Source: Terrimesophilobacter sp964651535 (GTDB lineage Bacteria > Actinomycetota > Actinomycetes > Actinomycetales > Microbacteriaceae). Taken from it: a DNA stretch of 64,000 nucleotides. The stretch is from contig CAZYYE010000001.1 of the NCBI GenBank assembly GCA_964651535.1, positions 434,001 to 498,000 of the forward strand, in the 5' to 3' direction. The notes beneath the pieces are model-generated. The model did no database searches, was not told the DNA's origin, and saw only the letters and a program-made list of their open reading frames with translations. Positions 1-9,336 of this stretch are shown here, piece by piece. The translations under genes and the position numbers were made by a program. Each line of letters opens with the position of its first letter. Within the stretch, counting starts at the first letter, position 1.

Positions 1-451
1 GGATCTCTACAAGCGCGGCGCCTCATACCGTATCCCCGGCGAACGAGTCGACGGCGACGATCCGGTTGCCGTCCGGGATGCCGCGCTCGCCGCGCTCGAG
101 AAAGCGCGCGTGGACCGGCAGCCGATGATTCTGGAAACCATGAGTTACCGGCTCAAGGGCCACTCCGTTGTGGACCCCGCGCGGTACCGGTCCAAAGAGG
201 ACACGGCCGAAGCGCAGGAGAACGACCCGGTTCCCGCGTTCCGCAATCGGCTCGTGAAGTCCGGCGTGCTGGATGAGAAGGCGGCTGATGACATCCATGA
301 CGAGGCCGTCGCGATCGTCGACGAGGCTGTCGCATTCGCCGACTCCAGCCCTGACCCGTTGCCGGAGAACATGTTCGATCGGGTCTACGCGACTCCGGTG
401 TCGAACGCACCCCACGCGTTTCCCGGCGACCCGGTGGTGGTGGCGTCATGA
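1..451 (+). CDS. pdhA: Pyruvate dehydrogenase E1 component alpha subunit, C-terminal part
   Basis: The gene enters from the left edge; the frame is open from base 2, so only about the last 149 residues are present. E1 alpha with E1 beta forms the thiamine diphosphate-dependent decarboxylase of the pyruvate (or branched-chain/acetoin) dehydrogenase complex in the cytoplasm. The segment METMSYRLKGHSVVDPARYR-type region with its conserved Tyr-Arg...Gly-His-Ser is the usual E1-alpha C-terminal motif, here reading ETMSYRLKGHS. The stop overlaps the start of the E1 beta gene by 4 bp (ATGA), and E2 follows, giving the classical order. Pyruvate is the likeliest substrate but acetoin cannot be excluded from this fragment. 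Confidence 0.9.
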   Translation, partial: DLYKRGASYRIPGERVDGDDPVAVRDAALAALEKARVDRQPMILETMSYRLKGHSVVDPARYRSKEDTAEAQENDPVPAFRNRLVKSGVLDEKAADDIHDEAVAIVDEAVAFADSSPDPLPENMFDRVYATPVSNAPHAFPGDPVVVAS

Positions 452-1452
452 CCGAAATGACGTATCGCCAGGCGCTCAACGACACTCTCCGTGCCGAGTT
501 GGCGCGCGACGAGAACGTGTACCTCATCGGCGAAGAGATCGGCGTGTTCGAGGGCTCATACAAGATCACCGCCGGCCTGCTGAAAGAGTTCGGGCCGAGG
601 CGCGTCGTCGACACCCCGATTTCTGAGGAGGGCTTCACGGGGGTCGCGATCGGTTCCGCGATGCTGGGGCTGCGTCCCGTCGTCGAAATCATGACGATCA
701 ACTTTTCCCTCGTCGCGATCGACCAGATCGTGAACCACGCGGCCAAAATCCGGTCCATGTTCGGCGGAGAAGTCAGTGTGCCGCTCGTCATCAGGACACC
801 GGGCGGCGGCGGCCAGCAGCTCGCGGCGACGCATTCGCAGAACCTCGAGGTCTGGTATGCGCACATTCCGGGGCTCAAGGTCGTCGCGCCGTCCACGCCC
901 GCGGATGCGAAAGCACTTCTGACGGCGGCGATCCGCGACGACGACCCCGTGCTGTTCCTCGAAAACCTCGGACTCTACAACCTGAAGGGCGATGTTCCGG
1001 ATGGCGAACAGGTGGGCGAGATCGGCAAGGCCGCGATCGCGAAGGAAGGCAGCGACATCACGGTCGTGAGCTACTCGCGAGGAATGGTGACGGCGCTGGA
1101 GGTTGCGAACGAGCTTGAGGGCGAGGGGATATCCGTTGAGGTCGTCGACCTTCGAAGCCTTCGACCGCTCGACAGGGACACCGTGTGTACATCCGTCCGC
1201 AAGACAAGCCGAGCGGTCGTCTTCGAAGACGACCTGCTCAGTTACGGTATCGGCGCAGAGATTGCCGCGACCATCGGCGAAGGAGCATTCGACTGGCTCG
1301 ACGCTCCGGTTCGCAGGGTTGCCGCCGCCGAGGTCCCGCTGCCGTATGCGAAGCCGCTGGAACGTGCCGCGTTGCCGGATGCCGCGGATCTCACGAAGGT
1401 CATCCGCGAGACGCTTGCCGCGTCGGCGTTCGAGGGAGGTCAGGATGTCTGA
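448..1452 (+). CDS. pdhB: Pyruvate dehydrogenase E1 component beta subunit
   Basis: A 334-residue protein of normal length for E1 beta. The N-terminal transketolase-like pyrimidine domain contains LIGEEIGVFEGSYKITAGL and DTPISEEGFTGVAIGSAM, with the conserved Glu that contacts thiamine diphosphate; the C-terminal transketolase domain has VVSYSRGMVTALEVANEL. It partners with the E1 alpha encoded just upstream, decarboxylates the 2-oxoacid and reductively acetylates the lipoyl group of E2. Its ATG overlaps the pdhA stop by 4 bp and its stop overlaps the E2 start by 8 bp, so the three subunits are probably translationally coupled. Related acetoin dehydrogenase beta subunits are very similar, so substrate is inferred. 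Confidence 0.92.
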   Translation: MTEMTYRQALNDTLRAELARDENVYLIGEEIGVFEGSYKITAGLLKEFGPRRVVDTPISEEGFTGVAIGSAMLGLRPVVEIMTINFSLVAIDQIVNHAAKIRSMFGGEVSVPLVIRTPGGGGQQLAATHSQNLEVWYAHIPGLKVVAPSTPADAKALLTAAIRDDDPVLFLENLGLYNLKGDVPDGEQVGEIGKAAIAKEGSDITVVSYSRGMVTALEVANELEGEGISVEVVDLRSLRPLDRDTVCTSVRKTSRAVVFEDDLLSYGIGAEIAATIGEGAFDWLDAPVRRVAAAEVPLPYAKPLERAALPDAADLTKVIRETLAASAFEGGQDV

Positions 1453-2782
1453 AGTGGTCATGCCCCGGTTGTCGGACACCATGGAGGAGGGCGAGCTCTC
1501 GAAGTGGTTGAAGAACGAGGGCGATGAGGTAGCGAAAGGCGATGTCCTCGCCGAGATTGAAACCGACAAGGCGACGATGGACCTGGAGGCGTTCGAGGCC
1601 GGGATTCTCGAGAAGCATCTCGTCGAGGCGGGGACCGTCGTCGCCATCGGGACGCCGGTCGCCATCATCGGCGACGGCACCGGCACGGCGGACGCGTCGA
1701 AAAAGGACGCGCCGAAAAAGACTGCGGAGAAAGACGCGCCTAAGAAAGACGCGCCAAAGAAAGACGCGGTTGAGAAGGACGCGGCGCCGGTTGACGAGCC
1801 GCCAGAGAGTCCGCTTGTGGAGGAGCCGTCGACGACGGCGTCTCGAGGCCAGCTTTCCGAGGAGCCGCCGGCGGCGCCGGAAAGCAAAACCCCCGCAAAA
1901 CTTCGCATGTCCCCTGTCGCGCGCAAGATCGCGAAGGACCACGGACTCGATCCGGCGGCGATTGCCGGCTCGGGACCGCAGGGCCGCGTCGTGCGCGCCG
2001 ACGTCGAGGCCGCGATAGCAAGCGGAACCTCCGCTGCGCGGCAGACTTCGACGGCAAGCGGAGCCGCACGTCCTTCAACCTCCGGCAGCATCCCGGAATC
2101 CGACGACGAGGTGCCGGTGAACCGCATCCGCAAGGTTGCGGCGAAGCGGCTCACCGAAAGCCAGGCCGTTCCGCACTTCTTCCTCACGAGTGTCGTCGAT
2201 GTCGAAAAGCTCCTCGCGTTCCGCACCGAGGTCAACGAAAGCCTTCAGCCGCGGGGCGTCAGGGTGAGCGTCAACGATCTGTTCGTGCGCGCGGCAGCCG
2301 TGGCGTTGCGCGAGCATCCCGAGGCGAACTCGTCCTGGGGCGATGACTCGGTGATCCAACGGGCGAGAGTCAACATTGGGATCGCGGTCGCAACGGACGC
2401 CGGACTGCTCGTTCCCGTCGTTCACGATGCCGACCAGAAAGGTCTCGACGCGATCGCCCTGGAGACGGTCGCGCTCGCCGGGAAGGCGCGCGATGGCAAA
2501 CTCAGCCCGGACGAAATGAGCGGCGGAACGTTCAGCATCTCCAATCTGGGAATGTTCGGGATCGACCAGTTCACTGCCGTCATCAATCCGCCGGAGGCCG
2601 CAATTCTCGCGGTCGGGGCAGCAAGCCCCGTGCCCGTGCTGCGGGACGGCGCGCTCGTCGAAGTGCCAAAACTCAAGATCACCCTCACGGTCGATCACCG
2701 GGTGATGGACGGGGCGGTTGCGTCCGGATTCCTGCGCGACCTCGTCGGGGTTCTCGAACATCCGCTGCGGATGGTCCTCTAA
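1445..2782 (+). CDS. pdhC: Dihydrolipoamide acetyltransferase (E2)
   Basis: A 445-residue E2 with one lipoyl domain (residues 1-75, lipoyl Lys42 in IETDKATM), a Lys/Ala/Pro-rich swinging linker containing repeated DAPKK units (about 83-105), a peripheral subunit-binding domain (about 150-190, SPVARKIAKDHGLD) and the catalytic CoA-acyltransferase domain. The active-site His is in TVDHRVMDG near residue 418. It transfers acetyl groups from the lipoyl arm to CoA and forms the core of the complex. The start at 1445 follows the strong RBS GGAGGT, overlaps the end of pdhB, and gives the lipoyl domain its usual N-terminus. No E3 (lpd) gene lies beside it. Confidence 0.93.
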   Translation: MSEVVMPRLSDTMEEGELSKWLKNEGDEVAKGDVLAEIETDKATMDLEAFEAGILEKHLVEAGTVVAIGTPVAIIGDGTGTADASKKDAPKKTAEKDAPKKDAPKKDAVEKDAAPVDEPPESPLVEEPSTTASRGQLSEEPPAAPESKTPAKLRMSPVARKIAKDHGLDPAAIAGSGPQGRVVRADVEAAIASGTSAARQTSTASGAARPSTSGSIPESDDEVPVNRIRKVAAKRLTESQAVPHFFLTSVVDVEKLLAFRTEVNESLQPRGVRVSVNDLFVRAAAVALREHPEANSSWGDDSVIQRARVNIGIAVATDAGLLVPVVHDADQKGLDAIALETVALAGKARDGKLSPDEMSGGTFSISNLGMFGIDQFTAVINPPEAAILAVGAASPVPVLRDGALVEVPKLKITLTVDHRVMDGAVASGFLRDLVGVLEHPLRMVL

Positions 2783-2845
2783 CTCGACGCATTTTTCACC
2801 GTCGTTTGCGCGACGAGGTTTCGTCCGCACGCGTAGTGTACGTGC

Positions 2846-3955
2846 ATGGCCACGGTCCGGTCGGTGGAAGCCCGCGACGCAGGGAAGAGTGTGCCTTCCA
2901 CCAGCAACCGGCTTTCTGCGGCCGTGCGCACACTCCCGCCCGGCGCATTCGCGTTCGTCATGGCCACCGGCATTGTCGCTGCGGCGTTTTCTCTCATCGG
3001 CTTCTCCGCAGTCACCTGGGTATTGCTTGCCGTCGCCGTCCTCGGACTCATCGCGCTCACGAGCGCTCTTGTCTGGCGAATTGTGCGCCACTGGGATCGC
3101 GTTTACGCTGACGCGCGAAATCCGGCCATAGCCTTCGGATACGCCACGATCGTCGCCGCCATGAACGTGGTCGGCGCGCTGTTCTTCTCGATCGAACCGC
3201 TCGTGACGATCGTGCTCCTGTGCGTGAGCGTTCCGTTCTGGCTCGTGCTCACGTACGGCATTGCCGCAGCCATGATGCTCGGACCCCAGAACGGTCCCCC
3301 CGCCCACAAAGCGAACGGAAGCTGGTTCATCTGGGTCGTGGCCACGCAGTCGATTTCCGTCGTCACGGGGATCCTCGATCACGGGCTCAACATCAACCTG
3401 CTCGGCGTCATCGCGGTGGGGATGTGGAGCATCGGCGTCATGCTGTACATCATTTTGACCGTCATCATCACGCTGCGCCTCATGACGACCACGCAGGACG
3501 CGTTCGGCGTCCGCCCGACCTATTGGGTGTACATGGGAGCCACTGCGATCACCGTGTACGCGGGCTGGTCGATTCTGAGCCTTCTGACGGAAATGCCCAT
3601 CATGCAGGCCACGCACGACTTCATCTCGGGGTTCACGTTCATGCTGTGGTCGTTCGGGGTGTGGTGGATTCCCATCCTCGTGATCTTCGGACTCTGGCGG
3701 CACGCCGTCAAGCGATACCCCGTGAGGTACGAGTCCGAACTGTGGAGCATGGTGTTCCCCTTGGGCATGTTCTCGGTGGCGAGCATCCACATCGGCAAGC
3801 TCCTCGGCCTCCCGGTTGTGCACGACATGGGGGTCATCTGCACGTGGATCGCCGGTGGCGCGTGGCTCGTGGTGACGGCAATGATGCTGAGGTCTGCGGC
3901 GCAAAAACACGTGCCGGGGGAGACGACCACCCAGAAGATTGCGCACACGCTGTAA
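2846..3955 (+). CDS. TDT/TehA-SLAC1 family anion channel or exporter
   Basis: A 369-residue integral membrane protein with about ten hydrophobic segments and the TehA/Mae1 family signature near the N-terminus (LPPGAFAFVMATGIVAAAF). Members of this C4-dicarboxylate/tellurite-resistance (TDT) family act as anion channels or exporters in the cytoplasmic membrane; substrates range from malate and sulfite to nitrate and cannot be told from sequence alone. The gene stands alone, 63 bp after the pdh operon and just before the SRP RNA gene. I have no motif that selects a substrate. Confidence 0.82.
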   Translation: MATVRSVEARDAGKSVPSTSNRLSAAVRTLPPGAFAFVMATGIVAAAFSLIGFSAVTWVLLAVAVLGLIALTSALVWRIVRHWDRVYADARNPAIAFGYATIVAAMNVVGALFFSIEPLVTIVLLCVSVPFWLVLTYGIAAAMMLGPQNGPPAHKANGSWFIWVVATQSISVVTGILDHGLNINLLGVIAVGMWSIGVMLYIILTVIITLRLMTTTQDAFGVRPTYWVYMGATAITVYAGWSILSLLTEMPIMQATHDFISGFTFMLWSFGVWWIPILVIFGLWRHAVKRYPVRYESELWSMVFPLGMFSVASIHIGKLLGLPVVHDMGVICTWIAGGAWLVVTAMMLRSAAQKHVPGETTTQKIAHTL

Positions 3956-3979
3956 CCCTGCGCTTGCCGGTAGACTTTG

Positions 3980-4074
3980 TGCGGCCCCTCGTGTGGCGCC
4001 ATCCAGGCCAACTCCCCCAGGACGGAAACGTAGCAAGGGTAACCGGGCTCTGGCGGGTGCGCGAGGGGCTGCCC
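3980..4074 (+). ncRNA. ffs: Signal recognition particle RNA (small bacterial type)
   Basis: The stretch forms a long hairpin: GGCCCCTCG near 3983 pairs with CGAGGGGC near 4062, and the apical part holds the conserved Ffh-binding domain around the tetraloop (CCCAGGACGGAAACG then TAGCAAGGG, 4015-4038). This is the small SRP RNA that, with Ffh, targets nascent membrane proteins to FtsY. In many Actinobacteria the gene lies close upstream of dnaX, as here (dnaX at 7432). The ends are estimated from the base-paired stem and may be off by a few bases. Confidence 0.88.
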
Positions 4075-4108
4075 GTGTCTTCGGGCAGGCATGCCACCGT
4101 AGGCTGGA

Positions 4109-6202
4109 GTGGTGGCGCGATCTATCTACATCACCTCCGCCGAAGGCAACACCGGCAAGTCGACTATCGCTTTGGGTGTTCTTGACACGCTGACCCGATC
4201 CATCGAAAAGGTCGGTGTGTTCCGGCCGATCGCGAGATCCACGGCCGAACGCGACTATGTGCTCGAATTGCTGCTCGCACACGACGGAGTCGATCTCGAC
4301 TACGAGTTGTGCGTCGGGGTCGGCTACGACGAAGTTCACAATGATCCGGATGCCGCGCTCGCCACCATCGTCCGAAGGTACAAGGCGGTCGAGGCGCTGT
4401 GCGACGCTGTCGTCATCCTAGGATCCGATTACACGGATGTCGGGAGCCCCACCGAGCTCGGGTTCAACGCGCGCGTCGCCGCGAACCTCGGCGCACCCGT
4501 CGTTCTCGTTCTCGGCGGACGCGTGGGCGAACGGCTGGAAGCCCGAACCCCTGACGGGTTGAGGCAATTGGCGGAGATTGCGACCGCCGAACTCCACCAC
4601 GAACATGCGACGCTTCTCGCCGTCATCGCGAATCGGGCTGACCCGGACAGGGCATTGGATATCCGCACCGCCGTGGAGACGGCCACCTCGGGAGCCCCGG
4701 TGTGGGTCATTCCGGAGGACCCGGTGCTCGTTGCCCCCACCATGCAGTCGATCATGGAGGCAACAGAGGGGAGCCTGCTCAAGGGGGACCCCGAACTGCT
4801 GAATCGCGAAGCCCTCGGCGTCGTGGTCGCGGCGATGGGTATGAACAATGTGCTCCCGAGGCTCATCGAAGGGTCCGTCGTGGTCGTCCCCGCCGACCGC
4901 ACCGAGGTTCTTCTCGCCGTGCTCATGGCGAACGAGTCGGGTACATTCCCGTCGGTTGCCGGCATCGTGCTCAACGGAGGGTTCGAACTGCCGGAACCCA
5001 TCGATCGGCTCATGGAGGGCATCCGATCGACTCTGCCCATCATCCGCACGGAACTCGGAAGCTACGACACGGCCGTGCGCATCACCCAGATCCGGCCGCG
5101 GCTCGCGGCAGACTCGCAGCGCAAACTCGACACCGCCCGAGCCCTGTTCGAGCAGCACGTCGACGCGACCGAGCTTCTCGGACTCCTTGACGTCAAGCGA
5201 ACTCAGGTCGTCACTCCGCTCATGTTCGAGTACGGACTCGTCGAGCGGGCGAGAGCCAATCGTCGGCACATTGTTCTTCCCGAAGGTGAGGATGACCGCA
5301 TCCTCCGTGCCGCCGCGACCGTCCTGAGCCGCGGAATCGCCGACCTCACCATTCTCGGCGAGGAGATCGAGGTGCGGTCGCGCGCCATCGGGCTCGGGCT
5401 CGACATCCAGGGCGCGGCCGTCCTCAGTTCCTTCGACGATGTGCTTCGGCTCAAGTTCTCCGAAGAGTATTTTCGGCTGAGGCAACACAAGGGCGTGACG
5501 CTCGATCGGGCGCGCGACACCGTCACGGATCCGTCCTATTTCGGCACGCTCATGGTGCAGCTTGGACTCGCGGACGGGATGGTGTCCGGCGTCGCGCACA
5601 CCACGGCGCACACGATCCGCCCTGCGTTCGAGATCATCAAGACGAAGGAGGGTGTCTCCGTCGTCTCGAGTGTGTTCCTCATGGCGCTCGCCGACCGCGT
5701 TCTCGTGTACGGTGACTGCGCGGTGATTCCTGATCCGACGGCGCCCCAGCTGGCCGACATTGCGGCGTCGGCGACCGAAACATCGCTGCAGTTCGGGATC
5801 GAACCCCGCATCGCGATGCTGTCGTACTCGACGGGGGAATCCGGCACCGGCGCGGATGTCGACAAGGTTCGCGACGCGACCGCGATGGTGAGGAAGCGAC
5901 TGCCCGGCATTCCCGTCGACGGGCCGATCCAGTACGATGCGGCGGCGGATGCGGCGGTCGCGCGCGCGAAACTCCCGGATTCCGAAGTGGCGGGGCGCGC
6001 CACGGTTTTCATCTTCCCCGACCTGAACACGGGCAACAACACGTACAAGGCCGTGCAGCGCAGTGCGGGAGCGGTCGCCATCGGACCGATCCTTCAGGGC
6101 CTGCGGCTGCCGGTGAACGATCTTTCCCGGGGCGCGACGGTGCAGGACATCGTGAACACGATCGCGATCACCGCCATTCAGGCGCAGGCCGCGCGCGCAT
6201 GA
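4109..6202 (+). CDS. pta: Phosphate acetyltransferase (long, DRTGG-containing form)
   Basis: A 697-residue three-domain Pta: an N-terminal P-loop dethiobiotin-synthetase-like domain (EGNTGKSTIALGVLD, about residues 9-24), a middle DRTGG-type regulatory domain (about 215-330), and a C-terminal PTA/PTB catalytic domain from about 375 (LPEGEDDRILRAA, then STGESGTG and the closing DIVNTIAITAIQAQ). It interconverts acetyl-CoA and acetyl phosphate. The GTG start at 4109 places the P-loop at the usual distance. The stop overlaps ackA by 4 bp, giving the standard acetate pta-ackA operon. Confidence 0.95.
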   Translation: MVARSIYITSAEGNTGKSTIALGVLDTLTRSIEKVGVFRPIARSTAERDYVLELLLAHDGVDLDYELCVGVGYDEVHNDPDAALATIVRRYKAVEALCDAVVILGSDYTDVGSPTELGFNARVAANLGAPVVLVLGGRVGERLEARTPDGLRQLAEIATAELHHEHATLLAVIANRADPDRALDIRTAVETATSGAPVWVIPEDPVLVAPTMQSIMEATEGSLLKGDPELLNREALGVVVAAMGMNNVLPRLIEGSVVVVPADRTEVLLAVLMANESGTFPSVAGIVLNGGFELPEPIDRLMEGIRSTLPIIRTELGSYDTAVRITQIRPRLAADSQRKLDTARALFEQHVDATELLGLLDVKRTQVVTPLMFEYGLVERARANRRHIVLPEGEDDRILRAAATVLSRGIADLTILGEEIEVRSRAIGLGLDIQGAAVLSSFDDVLRLKFSEEYFRLRQHKGVTLDRARDTVTDPSYFGTLMVQLGLADGMVSGVAHTTAHTIRPAFEIIKTKEGVSVVSSVFLMALADRVLVYGDCAVIPDPTAPQLADIAASATETSLQFGIEPRIAMLSYSTGESGTGADVDKVRDATAMVRKRLPGIPVDGPIQYDAAADAAVARAKLPDSEVAGRATVFIFPDLNTGNNTYKAVQRSAGAVAIGPILQGLRLPVNDLSRGATVQDIVNTIAITAIQAQAARA

Positions 6203-7368
6203 GCCCCGCACCGCAGGGCCGGGTGCTCGTCATCAACTCGGGGTCCTCGTCGCTCAAATACCAGCTCATCGAGGCCGAAGGAGAGCGCACCGTCGCCGCA
6301 GGCGTCGTCGAGCGCATCGGCGACGGCTCCGCTCATTCCGTTCCTGATCACACGGCGGCATTCCAGGTCATGCTGGGCCAGCTGCGGGAGCGGGGAATTG
6401 ACCCGGCAGAGAATCTCCTCGCGATCGGTCACCGCGTCGTCCACGGCGGGGAACGGTTCGTCGAACCCACGATCATCACCGCGGCAGTCAAGCACCAGAT
6501 TGCCGAACTGGCACGACTGGCTCCCCTGCACAACCCGCCGAATCTGGCCGGGATCGTCGCGTCGGAGGCCACGTTCCCCGGCGTGCCCGAAGTAGCGGTG
6601 TTCGACACGGCCTTCCACAGCACGCTGCCTGCGGCGGCGCGCACCTATGCGATCGACTCCGGGGTGGCCGCGCAACTCGGCATACGCCGTTTCGGATTCC
6701 ACGGGATTTCGTTCCAGTACGTCGCCGGAGAATCGGCCAGGGTTCTCGGTCGCCCGCTGCAGGAGCTCACACTCATTGTCCTGCACCTGGGAAATGGTGC
6801 ATCGGCGTGCGCCATCGACGGTGGCCGTTCGGTGGAGACGTCGATGGGGCTGACCCCTCTCGAAGGGCTCATGATGGGTACGCGCGGCGGCGACATCGAC
6901 CCCGGCGTTCTCCTCCACCTGCAGCGGGAAGCCGGCCTGACCACGAAGGCCCTCGACAACCTCCTGAATAATGGAAGCGGGCTGCTCGGCCTGGGCGGAT
7001 TCGGCGACATCCGCGATGTCCAGAAGGCGGCGAGCGCGGGGGACGAGCGTGCTGCGCTGGCTCTGGACGTTTACGCGCACCGAATCCGGGGGTACGTGGG
7101 CGCGTATCTCGCGCAACTCGGGAGCGCGGATGCGATAGTCTTCACGGCCGGCGTCGGCGAGAACAATTCCTCGGTACGTGCTCGCGCGCTCGCCGGACTT
7201 GAGGGACTGGGGATCCGCGTCGACCAGGAGCGAAACGAGTCCGCGGCGCGTGGAGCCAGGGTCATTTCGTCTGACGACTCGAAGGTGACAGTTGTCGTGG
7301 TGCCGACGAATGAGGAACGGGAAATCGCCCGCCAGACGCGCGCAGTAATTCACTCCCAGCAAGAATAA
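6199..7368 (+). CDS. ackA: Acetate kinase
   Basis: A 389-residue acetate kinase of normal length with the family signatures VLVINSGSSSLKY at the N-terminus, GHRVVHGGERF, FDTAFHSTLP, HLGNGASACAIDGGRSVETSMGLTP (shown here only as a motif region), and GVGENNSSVRARAL near the C-terminus. It phosphorylates acetate with ATP, or makes ATP from acetyl phosphate, together with Pta. ATG overlaps the pta stop (ATGA). With acs at 22.9-24.9 kb the organism has both the high-capacity Pta-AckA and the high-affinity Acs route for acetate. Confidence 0.96.
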   Translation: MSPAPQGRVLVINSGSSSLKYQLIEAEGERTVAAGVVERIGDGSAHSVPDHTAAFQVMLGQLRERGIDPAENLLAIGHRVVHGGERFVEPTIITAAVKHQIAELARLAPLHNPPNLAGIVASEATFPGVPEVAVFDTAFHSTLPAAARTYAIDSGVAAQLGIRRFGFHGISFQYVAGESARVLGRPLQELTLIVLHLGNGASACAIDGGRSVETSMGLTPLEGLMMGTRGGDIDPGVLLHLQREAGLTTKALDNLLNNGSGLLGLGGFGDIRDVQKAASAGDERAALALDVYAHRIRGYVGAYLAQLGSADAIVFTAGVGENNSSVRARALAGLEGLGIRVDQERNESAARGARVISSDDSKVTVVVVPTNEEREIARQTRAVIHSQQE

Positions 7369-7431
7369 TGGGGGAATCGCGTCGGGCGCAGACCGGCCCC
7401 GCGTGAGGTCGGCTCCGCCAAGTAGCATGGG

Positions 7432-9333
7432 GTGGTGGTCACCGCCCTCTATCGCCGCTATCGGCCAGAAACCTTCGCCGAACTGATCGGCCAGTCCCAG
7501 GTGACCGAACCGCTCATGACGGCGCTGCGCACGAACCGGGTGAATCACGCCTACCTGTTCAGCGGACCGCGCGGATGCGGCAAGACGACTTCCGCGCGCA
7601 TTCTCGCGCGATGCCTGAATTGCGTCGACGGTCCCACGGACACCCCGTGCGGCAAGTGCCCCAGTTGTTTCGAGCTCAGCCGCGACGGCGGAGGTTCGCT
7701 CGATGTCGTCGAGATCGACGCGGCGAGCCACAATGGCGTCGACGACGCGCGCGACCTTCGGGAACGCGCCGTGTTCGCGCCGGCCCGCGACCGGTACAAG
7801 ATTTTCATCCTCGACGAAGCGCACATGGTGACCCCTCAGGGGTTCAATGCCCTTCTCAAGATCGTCGAAGAGCCGCCGGAGCACGTGAAGTTCATTTTCG
7901 CCACAACCGAGCCCGACAAGGTCATCGGGACAATCCGATCGCGCACCCACCACTACCCCTTCCGGCTCGTGCCTCCCGCGCAAATGCTCGACTATGCGCA
8001 GTCCATGTGCGACAGCGAAAACGTCACGGTGGCGCCCGGCGTCCTCCCGCTCGTCGTGCGCGCAGGTGGCGGGTCCGTCCGAGACACGCTCTCCCTTCTC
8101 GACCAGCTCATGGCCGGATCGGAGGGAAACTCGATCGACTATGAACGTGCAGTGGCACTGCTCGGGTATACCCACTCCACTCTCCTCGGCGAGGTGATCG
8201 ACGCGATCGGTGCGCACGATGCCGCCGCCGCGTTCTCGGCAGTCGACAGGGTGATCCAAACCGGCCAGGACCCGAGGCGGTTCGTGGAGGACCTTCTCGA
8301 ACGGCTCCGGGACCTCATCGTCGTCGCGGCTACCGGCGGCGGGGCCGCCGCCGTCCTCCGGGGAATCCAGCAGGACGAGATCGACCAGATGGCGGTTCAG
8401 TCATCCCAGTTCGGCGAAGCGGAACTTAGCCGGGCGGCGGACGTCGTCGGGGCCGCCCTCACCGAAATGACCGGTGCGACGTCGCCCCGACTGCACCTCG
8501 AACTCATGGTCGCGCGAATCCTGGTTCCCGCATCCGATGCCTCTGCTCGCGGGACGCTTGCGCGAGTGGAACGTCTGGAGCGGCGCGTCGGAGTCGAGGG
8601 TGCGGTCTCGGGCGAGGTTTCGGAACCTTCGCCCCAAGGCTCCAGCGCGCACACCCAGGCCGAAGAGCCGTCCCCTGAGGCTCTCGAAGGGGGCGAGCCG
8701 GTGACGCCAGGTGCTCCCGTCACGTTCCAGCAACTCGTCGACGCCTGGACCGAGATTCTCGAGGTCGTCGGCAGGAAGAAGCGCGCAGCGTGGGCAGTCG
8801 CGTTCACGGCGAAACCAATGGGACTCAAAGGCGACGTCCTCGCGCTCGCGTTTCCGAGCCAGAACGACGTGGAGAACTTCCGAAAGCCGCAATCCGCCGA
8901 CCAGAGCGTGAGCGAGATTCTGCGGAATGCCATCGTCGACGTCCTCGGAATCCGTGTCAAGTTCATTGCGAAGCCGGATGCTGCAGCGGCGGCTGCCGCA
9001 ACGGCGGAGGAGTCGACGGGCGAACCCCGTGACGCGCCGGACGAATCCGCGAAGCCAGAACCTCAGAAAGACGGATCGGGCTGGGCGGTAGCGGCGATTC
9101 CCCAGAGCGAACCGTCGCCTCAGGATGACGCGCGAGACGAGCCGAAATCGGAGTCGGGACCGAAGTCAAAGCCGGAGCCCGCAGCAAGGGCCGAGGCTGC
9201 CCAATCGAAGGCGAAGAACCCGGCCGGCGCGAAGCAGCGGTACGGTGAGGCGGTCGTGCGCGAGATCCTCGGAGCGAACTTCATCGAAGAGAAGACCGTC
9301 GCGCCGCGAGTCACCCCGACCCAGGAGGCCTGA
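7432..9333 (+). CDS. dnaX: DNA polymerase III subunits gamma and tau
   Basis: A 633-residue clamp-loader ATPase. Residues about 1-370 form the AAA+ core: Walker A in FSGPRGCGKTTSARIL (about 41-56), zinc-binding Cys residues in CLNC...CGKCPSC, Walker B/sensor region ILDEAHMVT, and arginine-finger region GTIRSRTHH. A low-complexity acidic linker follows (about 395-430), then a tau-like domain and another Ala/Glu/Pro-rich tail. GTG start at 7432 (a second in-frame GTG is next). recR follows 3 bp after the stop, the common dnaX-recR pair. A REP-like sequence is translated inside the linker. Confidence 0.95.
   Translation: MVVTALYRRYRPETFAELIGQSQVTEPLMTALRTNRVNHAYLFSGPRGCGKTTSARILARCLNCVDGPTDTPCGKCPSCFELSRDGGGSLDVVEIDAASHNGVDDARDLRERAVFAPARDRYKIFILDEAHMVTPQGFNALLKIVEEPPEHVKFIFATTEPDKVIGTIRSRTHHYPFRLVPPAQMLDYAQSMCDSENVTVAPGVLPLVVRAGGGSVRDTLSLLDQLMAGSEGNSIDYERAVALLGYTHSTLLGEVIDAIGAHDAAAAFSAVDRVIQTGQDPRRFVEDLLERLRDLIVVAATGGGAAAVLRGIQQDEIDQMAVQSSQFGEAELSRAADVVGAALTEMTGATSPRLHLELMVARILVPASDASARGTLARVERLERRVGVEGAVSGEVSEPSPQGSSAHTQAEEPSPEALEGGEPVTPGAPVTFQQLVDAWTEILEVVGRKKRAAWAVAFTAKPMGLKGDVLALAFPSQNDVENFRKPQSADQSVSEILRNAIVDVLGIRVKFIAKPDAAAAAAATAEESTGEPRDAPDESAKPEPQKDGSGWAVAAIPQSEPSPQDDARDEPKSESGPKSKPEPAARAEAAQSKAKNPAGAKQRYGEAVVREILGANFIEEKTVAPRVTPTQEA
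8673..8691 (+). repeat. REP-like palindrome half embedded in dnaX coding sequence
   Basis: The 19 bases CCCTGAGGCTCTCGAAGGG are identical to the core of the palindromic repeat at 60291-60355. Here they are read in frame as PEALEG inside the acidic linker between the AAA+ core and the tau part of DnaX; the same peptide appears in the tail of the GntR regulator. I infer that a REP-type element was captured in a tolerant linker. Chance identity over 19 bases is unlikely but only one half-site is present here. Confidence 0.6.
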
Positions 9334-9336
9334 CCC

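Noticed and set aside
556..2235. Long minus-strand open frames opposite pdhB/pdhC and many similar ones
   Set aside because: They mirror the codon structure of high-GC genes on the other strand and have no RBS or domain.
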